DNA of 25,479 bases from assembly GCA_937919165.1 (NCBI GenBank), contig CALFPO010000031.1, forward strand, positions 1 to 25,479. Reading direction: 5' to 3'. This DNA is from an uncultured Bacillota bacterium (lineage in GTDB: Bacteria; Bacillota_I; Bacilli_A; Erysipelotrichales; Erysipelotrichaceae). Shown in pieces: positions 13,307-20,951 of the stretch (position 1 is its first letter; each line of letters begins with the position of its first letter). A program made the position numbers and the translations under genes. Below the pieces are notes generated by a model. It was not told the DNA's origin. It searched no databases and was given only the letters and a program-made list of their open reading frames with translations.

Positions 13307-14662
13307 ATGGAAAACACAAAAATAAATCCATCCGAACTTCGTATAACTGATATGAGATTTGTGGATGTAGCTATCGGTCCAATGCATAGCATCATCATGA
13401 AGCTTGAAACCAATCAGGGAATCGTAGGATATGGCGAAGTAAGAGACAGCTCCCAGAAGGAGTATGCTTTGATGCTGAAGTCACGTATCCTTGGCGAGAA
13501 TCCTTGTGACATAAATAGAATATTCAGCAAGATTAAGCATTTCGGCACTCATTCAAGAGGCGCTGGTGGCGTATGTGCCATCGAGATTGCCTGCTGGGAT
13601 ATTGCCGGAAAGGCATACAATATTCCGATCTATCAGATGCTGGGCGGCAAGGTCAGAGATAAGGTTAGAGTATATTGCGATACCGACATCGATGGCAAGC
13701 CAGACGGCAAGAGAATGGGCGAAGCATTGAAGGAAAGACTGGAGAAGGGATTCACCCTGCTCAAGATGGACCTTGGCATCGATCTTCTCTATGATGTTCC
13801 AGGCGCATTGTGCGGTCCTGTAGGCATGGTAGAAGCCCTTAAGACACCTGTGCCATTCGGCGGAGCCAATGGCGGCATGAACTACAAGACAGGCGATATC
13901 GAAACGCGTTATGCTAGAAATAGAGCAATCGACACATTCTATATCCAGCATCACAATACAGGCGTACAGATCACTCCATTAGGATTCGAGTGGCTTGACC
14001 AGTACTGCAAGGACGTCAGAAGCGTCATCGGCTATGAAGTACCGATCGCCATCGACCACCTTGGACACATTTCCTTCACGGAAGCCATCAAACTCGGCAA
14101 GCTTTGCGAAAAGTACAACATTGCCTGGATGGAAGATGCCGTTCCTTGGATGAATACCGAGCAGTACAAGATGCTGCAGGCCAGCGTAGCTGTGCCAATC
14201 TGCACTGGTGAAGATATCTTCGGTCATGAGAACTTTGAACCGCTCATCAGATCAGGTGCCGTATCGATCGTGCATCCTGACATTCTGACGGTCGGCGGCA
14301 TCAATGAATGCAAGAAGGTATCGGAAATCGCCAATGAGCATGGCATCGGCATGTGCATCCATGAGGCAGAAAGCCCAATTGCGGCTTTGGCTGCAGCTCA
14401 TGTAGCGATGGCATGCGAGAACTTCTATGCTCTGGAATTCCATGCGTTCGATTTCCCTTGGTGGGATGAACTGGTCATCGGCCCTAACAAGCCGCTCATC
14501 AAGAACGGCTATCTTGAGATAGATCCTAGCGCTCCTGGTCTAGGCATCACAGGATTAAATGAAGAACTGATAGCCAAGAACATCTTCCCTGGCATCGAAG
14601 GCATGTGGGAAGATACCAGCGAATGGGATGATGTCGTTTGCAATGATAGGATCTGGAGCTAA
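13307..14662 (+). CDS. Enolase-superfamily (mandelate racemase type) sugar-acid dehydratase
   Basis: This 451-residue protein has an N-terminal capping domain (to about 120, ending at the typical LGGKVRDKVRVY) and then a TIM barrel. The three metal ligands appear as Asp250 (IAIDHLGH), Glu276 (WMEDAVPW) and Glu302 (CTGEDIFG). The mandelate-racemase-type Asp-His dyad is Asp325 (HPDIL) and His352 (CIHEAES). Lys153 is present, but the usual second Lys of KxK is Asp155. A long Gly/Asn-rich insertion (about 160-228) lengthens it beyond the usual 360-400 residues. It probably removes water from an aldonate to give a 2-keto-3-deoxy acid. The operon supports this; the substrate is unknown. A good AGGAG site precedes the ATG. 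Confidence 0.85.
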   Translation: MENTKINPSELRITDMRFVDVAIGPMHSIIMKLETNQGIVGYGEVRDSSQKEYALMLKSRILGENPCDINRIFSKIKHFGTHSRGAGGVCAIEIACWDIAGKAYNIPIYQMLGGKVRDKVRVYCDTDIDGKPDGKRMGEALKERLEKGFTLLKMDLGIDLLYDVPGALCGPVGMVEALKTPVPFGGANGGMNYKTGDIETRYARNRAIDTFYIQHHNTGVQITPLGFEWLDQYCKDVRSVIGYEVPIAIDHLGHISFTEAIKLGKLCEKYNIAWMEDAVPWMNTEQYKMLQASVAVPICTGEDIFGHENFEPLIRSGAVSIVHPDILTVGGINECKKVSEIANEHGIGMCIHEAESPIAALAAAHVAMACENFYALEFHAFDFPWWDELVIGPNKPLIKNGYLEIDPSAPGLGITGLNEELIAKNIFPGIEGMWEDTSEWDDVVCNDRIWS

Positions 14663-15480
14663 TGTCTATAAGTAAAGTATGTTTGATTGCCGATGCAGGC
14701 GAAATGCTCGGCAAGGAAGTCGGAATATTGCTGTCGAAGCAGGGTACCAAGCTGGTGCTCAATTTTGATAGCGAAAGCAAGATCGACAAGGATTTTCTGA
14801 ATAGACTTGATGCCATAAATGCGGCATACAAGGTTACTGTCAGCGATCTGAAGTCTTTTGATGCGGCCAAGTCAGTTCTTGAGCAGATAAAGGATGACAG
14901 CGTCTTTGGCCATCTTGATGCGATGTTCTATAATGTGGCTCCAGCCGTAAGAAGGCAAAGCGTATCTGAGATGCCTAGAGAGATGCTGGAAGAGCTGATA
15001 AACGATTATATACTGAAGGCCTATTCGGCAACCAAGGTATTCGGCGATTATATGGGCGAGCTTGGCGGCGGAACGATAATATACAGATCATCGGTCAACG
15101 CCGATAAGCCAACTGGCATTGCCGGATTCAATGCCATGTATTATGCTGCCATCAAGAATCTCAACAGAGAGGCTGCCTTGTTCTATGGCTATTTCAACAT
15201 CAAGACGATTGCGCTTGAATTCGGTGCCTTCGCTAAGGAAGATGAAGAATACCATAACGATATCTCAACCTTCTATGATGGCTATGATGTAAAGATTCCT
15301 TCAGGATATGTAGGAAAGCCAGAGGATTTCGCAAGCCTTATTTCCTATCTCATTTCCGATGAATGCAACAGCATCAACGGTGCTGAGATAAGAGTGGATA
15401 ATGGTCTGCTGTTCCAGTATATTGAACCAGTCATGAACATCAAGATTCATGAAAGGCTTAGAAGGGAAGGCAAAGAATGA
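14662..15480 (+). CDS. Divergent short-chain dehydrogenase/reductase with degenerate cofactor motif
   Basis: The 272-residue protein has SDR secondary-structure order and the active-site pair Ser143/Ser144 and Tyr161-x-x-x-Lys165 (NAMYYAAIK). The C-terminal half ends in GYVGKPEDFASLISYLISDE and INGAEIRVDNG, as in classical SDRs. The cofactor region is unusual: the TGxxxGxG loop reads ADAGEMLG (10-17) and the NNAG motif reads YNVAP (90-94). It may bind NAD(P) weakly or have a structural role beside the next SDR. Its ATG overlaps the dehydratase stop by one base (TAATG), and it overlaps the next gene by four, so translation is coupled. A sugar or keto-deoxy-acid oxidoreductase role is inferred. 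Confidence 0.8.
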   Translation: MSISKVCLIADAGEMLGKEVGILLSKQGTKLVLNFDSESKIDKDFLNRLDAINAAYKVTVSDLKSFDAAKSVLEQIKDDSVFGHLDAMFYNVAPAVRRQSVSEMPREMLEELINDYILKAYSATKVFGDYMGELGGGTIIYRSSVNADKPTGIAGFNAMYYAAIKNLNREAALFYGYFNIKTIALEFGAFAKEDEEYHNDISTFYDGYDVKIPSGYVGKPEDFASLISYLISDECNSINGAEIRVDNGLLFQYIEPVMNIKIHERLRREGKE

Positions 15481-16262
15481 TGGCTGAAAAGACAAACAGG
15501 ACCGTATTGGTTACCGGATCTGGAAAAGGTTTGGGAAGTGCTATCGCCATCGAAGCCGGCAAGCTTGGCTACAATGTCGTAGTGCATTACAGAAGCTCTG
15601 AAGATGAAGCCAAGAGAACCTTTGAAAAGGTCAAGGATACAGGCTGCAGATGCATTCTTGTGCATGCCGATCTGGGCAAGCAGGAAGACATCGACAGAAT
15701 GTTTGAAGAGATCGAAAAGGAATTCGGCGGTGTAGATATCCTGGTCAACAATGCTGCAATGCAGTATCAGCTCAATTTCGACAGCTATTCTGTTGAGCAG
15801 ATGAGAAGAATATTTGAAGTAAACCTAGGTGGCTATCAGTCTGTATCGAAGAGAGCCATTCCGCATATGAGAAACAACAAGTGGGGAAGGATCATCAACA
15901 TCTCCTCTGTCCATGCCAAGAGACCTACCAATTTCGATCCAGGCTACGGCATGACCAAGGGCTCGATAAAGATGCTGACAAGGGAACTTGCCATTGAACT
16001 GGCACCTGATTTCATCACGGTCAATGCGGTTGAGCTTGGCTATGTCGATGTCGGCGTCAAATCAGGCAATCCGGCAGACATCTTCCCTGAGGATTGGGAA
16101 AAGGATAACCCACCTATGTTCAACATGAGAAAGCTTCCGGTCTGGAACAGGCTGATTTCGCAAGAAGAAGTCGGCAAGGTATGCATGTTCTTTGCGTCTG
16201 ATGATGCAAGGTCCATAACCGGCGCTTCAATAAGAGTGGATGATGGAGCCACCCTGCTGTAG
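15477..16262 (+). CDS. Canonical short-chain dehydrogenase/reductase (probable sugar dehydrogenase)
   Basis: The 261-residue enzyme has all classical SDR marks: TGSGKGLG cofactor loop (13-20), NNAA (91-94), Ser144, Tyr157 and Lys161 (YGMTK), and a C-terminal ITGASIRVDDG. Such proteins resemble glucose 1-dehydrogenase and 3-oxoacyl reductases in sequence. In this operon, oxidation of the imported sugar to a lactone, the substrate for the adjacent lactonase, is the most economical role, with oxidation of a 2-keto-3-deoxy acid as the alternative. Its ATG overlaps the previous stop (ATGA), and a second ATG follows at once. The specificity cannot be read from the sequence. Confidence 0.88.
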   Translation: MMAEKTNRTVLVTGSGKGLGSAIAIEAGKLGYNVVVHYRSSEDEAKRTFEKVKDTGCRCILVHADLGKQEDIDRMFEEIEKEFGGVDILVNNAAMQYQLNFDSYSVEQMRRIFEVNLGGYQSVSKRAIPHMRNNKWGRIINISSVHAKRPTNFDPGYGMTKGSIKMLTRELAIELAPDFITVNAVELGYVDVGVKSGNPADIFPEDWEKDNPPMFNMRKLPVWNRLISQEEVGKVCMFFASDDARSITGASIRVDDGATLL

Positions 16263-16264
16263 AG

Positions 16265-17320
16265 ATGAGATTCTACGTCAGCACCTATACCGAGGGTTTC
16301 TTTGGCGAAGGTCCCAACGGCAGTGAAGGCATCTATCTATGTGATTACAATGAATCTAATAATGAATTTACAGTATTAGATTCTTTTTCAAATTCGGTGA
16401 ATCCATCTTTCATCAGATTGAGCAAAGACAGAAAGAATCTCTTTGTGGCTTGCGAGAAACTGCCGCCAAGCTTTCTGACAAGCTATGCTGTAGATGATGA
16501 AGGACGACTTAAGCTTTGCGACTCTATCAGGCTAGATGATTTCAGGTCTTGCTGCTATATGTCTGTCGATGACGAAAGGAACTTTGTCGCTGTTGCCAAC
16601 TATGGTACAGGCGAGGTGTTCACCTATTCGCTTGATGATGAAGGAAGATATGGCAAGCTGATTTCATCATTCAGAAATGGCGACAGCGAAATCGGAACAA
16701 ACACAGATAGGCAAGAGTTGCCGCATGCCCATTCGATCAGGCTGATTGAAGCTCTTGACACCTATGTCGCATGCGATCTTGGCTGCGATAAGATCAGCTT
16801 CTACAGCCACAGAGAAGATGGCACTCTTGAAAGTGCGAAGATAAGCAATCTGAAGACTGCACCAGGATATGGCCCAAGGCACACCTGCAACAGCATCGAT
16901 GGAAGATTCCTTTATGTGACATGCGAACTTTCGAATATGGTGCTGTTCTATGAATTGGTCGATGGCCAGTATGTCCTGAGACAGGAAATATCTTCTTTGC
17001 CTGAAGGAACAGATAAAGAGAACACCTGTGCCGATATCCATATCAGCAAGGATAACCGCTATGTGTTTGTCTCAAATAGAGGCTCTGACAACATTGTCCA
17101 GTATAGAGTCATGGAAGATGGAAAGCTGGAAATGCTTTGCGATATTGCCTGTGGAGGACAAGGACCAAGAAGCTTTGTCCTGTGCGATGATATCATCATC
17201 TGCGCCAATCAGGATTCAGGCAATGTATCCATACTGGAACTTAAGGATGGCATTATGACCGGAAACATATTGTCGAACCATGACTTTGTTTCTCCGGTAT
17301 GCATAGAGATATTCGAATAG
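16265..17320 (+). CDS. Seven-bladed beta-propeller lactonase (YbhE/Pgl type)
   Basis: The 351-residue protein shows repeated propeller blades. It carries the family signatures NPSFIRLSKDRKNLFVACE, YMSVDDERNFVAVANYGTGEVFTYSL, LPHAHSIRL (His pair near the active site), GYGPRHTCNSIDGRFLYVTCEL and ADIHISKDNRYVFVSNRGSDNI. These belong to the lactonase family of 6-phosphogluconolactonase (YbhE type). It has no signal peptide, so it is cytoplasmic. Between sugar dehydrogenases and an aldonate dehydratase, hydrolysis of an aldonolactone is the natural role. The ATG lies two bases after the SDR stop with no convincing ribosome site, so expression depends on coupling. Many cysteines are present. Confidence 0.88.
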   Translation: MRFYVSTYTEGFFGEGPNGSEGIYLCDYNESNNEFTVLDSFSNSVNPSFIRLSKDRKNLFVACEKLPPSFLTSYAVDDEGRLKLCDSIRLDDFRSCCYMSVDDERNFVAVANYGTGEVFTYSLDDEGRYGKLISSFRNGDSEIGTNTDRQELPHAHSIRLIEALDTYVACDLGCDKISFYSHREDGTLESAKISNLKTAPGYGPRHTCNSIDGRFLYVTCELSNMVLFYELVDGQYVLRQEISSLPEGTDKENTCADIHISKDNRYVFVSNRGSDNIVQYRVMEDGKLEMLCDIACGGQGPRSFVLCDDIIICANQDSGNVSILELKDGIMTGNILSNHDFVSPVCIEIFE

Positions 17321-17330
17321 GAGGATAGGA

Positions 17331-18242
17331 ATGAACTTTTTTACATCTAGAGAAGACATGATTCTCATGACGCCTGAATGGAAGGGCGAAAGATTTGAAG
17401 ACGGAAGACCACGCGTAAGCGATGACCTTCTCAGAAGAGTCAAGAACCTGACGACTGAAGAAGCTTGGCTGCCAATGTGGGGCAAGTACAACTATCAGTT
17501 TGAGGGCGGATTCAAGAGAGCCAATGAGGACCCTAACTATGTCATGGTCGGAAGAGCTGTAACTGTTCAGATGCTTCCTTCTAGACCGGATGTCAACAAG
17601 GCCCTATTGGATGAGGGCCATAGACAAGGCCAGGGTGGCTTCTTCAATCAGTGGACTATCCAGTGCCTTACTGAAGGCGATGTACTGGTTGTCGATATGT
17701 TCGACAAGGTTCAATGGGGAACATATGTAGGAGGCAACCTCTCCACTTCCATCAAGAACAAGACCAAGACCGGCGGTGCAGTCATCTGGGGCGGCATCAG
17801 AGACCTGCAGCAGATCCACAAGATCAAAGACTATCAGGTATACTATCGTGATCTGGATCCAACACCAATCGGCTTGGATGAAGTAATGCTGGGCGGCATC
17901 AACAAGCCTACCAGAATCGGCAAGGCCATCTGCATGCCTGGTGACGTCGTATTGGCTACATGCTCAGGCGTACTGTTCATACCACCTCACATGGTAGAAC
18001 CTGCCTGCATAGCTGGCGAAAAGGCAAAGTGCAAGGATGTCTTCGGCTTCACAAGGCTGAAGGAAGGCAAATACACAAGTGCTCAGGTAGACGCAAACAT
18101 CTGGGCTGAATGCATAATGGATGATTTCCTTGAATGGTTCGCAACCTCTCCAGATGCTGAGCCATACAAGCACCTTGAATGGTCGCAGGAAATCGAGAAG
18201 TCTAGGGGCGTCAAGCTTGAAGACTTCACCGGTGTATCATAG
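17331..18242 (+). CDS. RraA-like (HMG/CHA aldolase-fold) protein
   Basis: The 303-residue protein has an RraA-like core from about residue 70 to 235 with the order VGRAVTVQ, GDVLVVDMFDK, VGGNLSTSIKNKTKTGGAVIWGGIRD (Arg157, Asp158, the metal/substrate pair), NKPTRIGKAICMPGDVVLATCSGVLFIP. In the typical family the segment after PGD keeps further acidic residues (GDxDG); here it reads VLATCSG. It has an N-terminal extension and a C-terminal helical tail compared with RraA (about 160). Catalytic relatives are Mg-dependent pyruvate aldolases, while E. coli RraA itself modulates RNase E. In this operon a retro-aldol or decarboxylase role on a keto acid is the better guess. A strong AGGAGG site precedes the ATG. 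Confidence 0.75.
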   Translation: MNFFTSREDMILMTPEWKGERFEDGRPRVSDDLLRRVKNLTTEEAWLPMWGKYNYQFEGGFKRANEDPNYVMVGRAVTVQMLPSRPDVNKALLDEGHRQGQGGFFNQWTIQCLTEGDVLVVDMFDKVQWGTYVGGNLSTSIKNKTKTGGAVIWGGIRDLQQIHKIKDYQVYYRDLDPTPIGLDEVMLGGINKPTRIGKAICMPGDVVLATCSGVLFIPPHMVEPACIAGEKAKCKDVFGFTRLKEGKYTSAQVDANIWAECIMDDFLEWFATSPDAEPYKHLEWSQEIEKSRGVKLEDFTGVS

Positions 18243-18256
18243 GGCGGAGGAACAAT

Positions 18257-19213
18257 ATGGATATCATTAAGCAGATCTCCAATATCGGAGTCGTTCCGGT
18301 AATCGCGATCGATGATGCCGACAAGGCTGTCGATCTGGCGAAGGCACTCATCAAGGGCGGACTTCCTTGTGCGGAAGTGACCTTCAGAACAGCTGCTGGC
18401 CAGCAGGCCATCGAGAACATCGCCAAGAGCTGTCCAGAAGTTCTGATCGGTGCTGGAACCATCATCAATGTAGAACAGGTTAAGCAGGCCATCGAGAAAG
18501 GCGCGAAGTTCATTGTATCTCCAGGCTATGTGGATGAGGTTGTTGATTATTGTGTCGAAAACAACATTCCTGTAGTACCAGGAACAGCCACCGCTTCCGA
18601 TATGGCCAAGGCTGTGAATAAGGGACTGAAGTACGTGAAATTCTTCCCTGCCGAGGTTAATGGCGGTCTTGATGCCATCAAGGCACTGGCTCCAGTATTC
18701 CCAACCTTGAACTTCATGCCTACAGGCGGCGTCAACACCAAGAACTTCATGGACTATCTGAACTATGACAGAATCTTTGCGTGCGGCGGGTCATGGATGG
18801 TCAAGAAGGATCTGATCAACGGCGAGAGATGGGACGAGATCGTCTCCATCTGCCAGGATGTCGTAAAGACGATGCTGGGCTTCTCGATCAAGCATGTCGG
18901 CATCAACTGCGAGAATGAGGATGAAGCCGAGAAGGTTGCCAAGAAATATGCGGCTTTGTTCAATCTGGAATATAAGCCAGGAAACTCTTCGATCTTTGCG
19001 GGCAGCGATATCGAATGCCTGAAGAAGCCGTTCCTAGGAAAGAAAGGACACATCTGTATCCATACAAACAATGTGGAAAGAGCCATCTATCATCTGTCTT
19101 CAAAGGGCGTAGAATTCAATGAGGACACAAGAAGCCTTGATGACAAGGGCAATACAAAGAATGTCTACATCAAGGACGAGATAGGCGGATTCGCAATCCA
19201 TATCATGAAATAG
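18257..19213 (+). CDS. KDPG/KHG-type aldolase fused to a VOC (glyoxalase-like) domain
   Basis: The 318-residue protein has two parts. Residues 1-205 are a class I pyruvate aldolase: Glu40 (CAEVTFRT), AGTI at 66-69, Schiff-base Lys128 (YVKFFPAE), then PTGGV and CGGSWM. Residues from about 210 (FSIKHVGINCENEDEAEKVAKKYAALF) to the end (GGFAIHIMK) look like one beta-alpha-beta-beta-beta VOC module, including a GHICIHTNNVERAIYHL strand-helix. The aldolase should split a 2-keto-3-deoxy acid into pyruvate and an aldehyde; the add-on may bind that aldehyde or regulate. The ribosome site is GGAGGA. No KDG kinase is present, so an unphosphorylated substrate is likely. Gene length rules out a frameshift artefact at the fusion. 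Confidence 0.9.
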   Translation: MDIIKQISNIGVVPVIAIDDADKAVDLAKALIKGGLPCAEVTFRTAAGQQAIENIAKSCPEVLIGAGTIINVEQVKQAIEKGAKFIVSPGYVDEVVDYCVENNIPVVPGTATASDMAKAVNKGLKYVKFFPAEVNGGLDAIKALAPVFPTLNFMPTGGVNTKNFMDYLNYDRIFACGGSWMVKKDLINGERWDEIVSICQDVVKTMLGFSIKHVGINCENEDEAEKVAKKYAALFNLEYKPGNSSIFAGSDIECLKKPFLGKKGHICIHTNNVERAIYHLSSKGVEFNEDTRSLDDKGNTKNVYIKDEIGGFAIHIMK

Positions 19214-19230
19214 AGGATAGTTTAGAGATA

Positions 19231-20451
19231 ATGAGAAGATTAAGGATTAGCCGTGAAGATTCATGGATCGTATCCTATGTGATGATCACTGCTACATCTT
19301 TCATAACATGTTTCACATTGCAGATGATCTGCACAGGCATTCCGATATACTGCGTAGACATCGGCAAGACCACTGCTGAAGCTGGCATCTTTGCCGGCTT
19401 TTATTCGGTTGCCGTGATAGTTACAGGCTTGTTTGCGGGAAGAATGGTCGATACCAGAGGCAAATGGAATATGGCCTGTCTGGGGCTTGGACTTCTGTGC
19501 CTTTCGATCATCGGCAAGGCTTTTCTGCCGATCTTTTCGCTTTTTGTCCTATATCAGGTTGTGCAGGGAATCGGCTTCTCGATCTCCAGCACCGCCCAAT
19601 CGGCCATGGTGCTTGACACCCTTTCAAACAACAGGATTGTAAGGGGCATCGGCTACTATTCGGTCATCAAATCGCTTTCTTATTCCCTTGGCTCATCGGC
19701 AGCGGTTGCCTTGAGCGAGAGATACGGCACAGACAGATTCTTTCTCTATACGCTTTTCATTGTGCTTGTAGCGGTGATTATGAACGTTATGCTGGAGATG
19801 CCTTTCTTCAAGAGACGCTTTCCCGTCATCATCGAGAAAAGCGATACGAAGGTCATCACAGCAAAGGATCTGCCTCAGTATCATGGCATAGACAAGTTCA
19901 TTGAGGTCAAGGCATTGCCTATATGTCTTGTCCAGTTCATCTTTACCTTCTCCCTTACGCTGACGACATCATATCTTGCCTCATACACCAAGAGCATCGG
20001 CCTGATGGGCATCAGCATCTATTTCACCACCAACGCGATGACGATGCTGGCGGTGAGGATGTTCTTCAGCAAGAAGATCGAGAAGCTCGGAAATCTCAAG
20101 ACCTGTGTAATCGGTCTGATATTGGCGTGTCTATCGACAGTCGGAATACTGTTTGCCAGAAGCGCATTTGCCTTTGCGCTCTTGGCCATACCTAATGCCA
20201 TCGGCATCAGCTTCGTCAATCCAACCATCAATGCTCTATCTACCAGCAATGTTCCTTCAAGCAGAAGAGGAGTTGCCTCTTCGACGTATGCCTTGGCGCT
20301 AGATATCGGTTCGGGAGTTGGAGGAATGCTGTGGGGCATATTGATACCATCAATAGGATATAGATATGCATTCTTGAGTTCGGCTATCCTACTTCTTGCC
20401 GACCTTGTTCTTGGCTATAGGATCATATATGGTACTATAAATAAGGAGTAA
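19231..20451 (+). CDS. Major facilitator superfamily transporter
   Basis: The 406-residue protein has twelve predicted membrane helices in two halves split by a hydrophilic loop near residues 185-215. MFS motif A is present between helices 2 and 3 (GLFAGRMVDTRGKWN). A second charged loop, VRMFFSKKIEKLGNLKT, lies in the equivalent place of the C-terminal half. It starts 17 bases after the aldolase gene, with a weak purine-rich site. In this operon it could export a product such as an aldehyde-derived acid or alcohol, or import the sugar acid, beside the ABC importer. The substrate is unknown. Its last codons AAG GAG TAA contain the ribosome site of the next gene. Confidence 0.88.
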   Translation: MRRLRISREDSWIVSYVMITATSFITCFTLQMICTGIPIYCVDIGKTTAEAGIFAGFYSVAVIVTGLFAGRMVDTRGKWNMACLGLGLLCLSIIGKAFLPIFSLFVLYQVVQGIGFSISSTAQSAMVLDTLSNNRIVRGIGYYSVIKSLSYSLGSSAAVALSERYGTDRFFLYTLFIVLVAVIMNVMLEMPFFKRRFPVIIEKSDTKVITAKDLPQYHGIDKFIEVKALPICLVQFIFTFSLTLTTSYLASYTKSIGLMGISIYFTTNAMTMLAVRMFFSKKIEKLGNLKTCVIGLILACLSTVGILFARSAFAFALLAIPNAIGISFVNPTINALSTSNVPSSRRGVASSTYALALDIGSGVGGMLWGILIPSIGYRYAFLSSAILLLADLVLGYRIIYGTINKE

Positions 20452-20454
20452 CAT

Positions 20455-20856
20455 ATGGCTTGGTTTGAGATGAAAAGCGCTAAGCAGGTGAAAGCCGAAG
20501 CTAAGGCGTACAAAGAATCTATATATCCTTTAGGCGATGAACAGATGAAATGGGAAGAAGATATTCTCAACGAGCTGTTTTCATATCGCAAGGACATGTC
20601 CATCATCAAGTATGTCCTGATTGCCGACAAGGACAGAAAACGCAAGGGCGATGATGATGACGAAGATGATATATCGTTGTTTACGCCATCGTTTACCGGC
20701 AAGCAATGGGACAAGATGCTGAAGCGCATGAACGTCAATGCCGAAGAGATGAGCATCATCGAGCTTATCGTAGATATCGAAGAGAAGGCAGAAACCTTGG
20801 AAGACCTTCCTTCGATAGATAAGATCAGGGAAATGATAGAAAAGGAAAGGATGTAG
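20455..20856 (+). CDS. Small highly charged protein of unknown function
   Basis: I do not recognise this 133-residue protein. It is soluble and rich in Lys, Glu and Asp, with a run of seven acidic residues (DDDDEDD) near residues 64-71 between two predicted helical parts. The C-terminal part (MSIIELIVDIEEKAETL to KIREMIEKERM) looks helical. Expression is credible: GGAG inside the end of the transporter gene lies six bases from the ATG, it has the same strand and a three-base gap, and a terminator sits at its stop codon. It is therefore the last gene of the catabolic operon, though it may be unrelated in function. Confidence 0.7.
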   Translation: MAWFEMKSAKQVKAEAKAYKESIYPLGDEQMKWEEDILNELFSYRKDMSIIKYVLIADKDRKRKGDDDDEDDISLFTPSFTGKQWDKMLKRMNVNAEEMSIIELIVDIEEKAETLEDLPSIDKIREMIEKERM

Positions 20857-20870
20857 ACATCCTTTTTCTT
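20846..20870 (+). terminator. Rho-independent terminator of the catabolic operon
   Basis: The stem AAAGGATG / CATCCTTT with a TAGA loop is followed by TTCTT and extended by G-U pairs. The loop holds the stop codon of the small charged protein gene, so the coding end itself forms the hairpin. Confidence 0.75.
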
Positions 20871-20923
20871 ACGGATTGATGCATAGTGTGATTGAGGTCA
20901 CATCTTTATTGCCATATCAGCAC

Positions 20924-20929
20924 TATAAT
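20924..20929 (+). promoter_or_regulatory. -10 box of the six-helix membrane protein gene
   Basis: A perfect TATAAT lies seven bases before an AAAGGAG ribosome site. No -35 box with standard spacing is visible (a TTGAGG is 26 bases upstream). An activator or another sigma factor may compensate. Confidence 0.4.
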
Positions 20930-20951
20930 ATTGCGAAAGGAGATTATGCAT

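Noticed and set aside
20640..20670. Repeated gatgat-type codons as a microsatellite-like repeat
   Set aside because: The run simply encodes a short acidic stretch, is imperfect and is not repeated elsewhere in the window.
20892..20951. Longer N-terminus for the six-helix membrane protein
   Set aside because: The extension would cross the TATAAT box and the AAAGGAG ribosome site, both of which point to a start at 20952.
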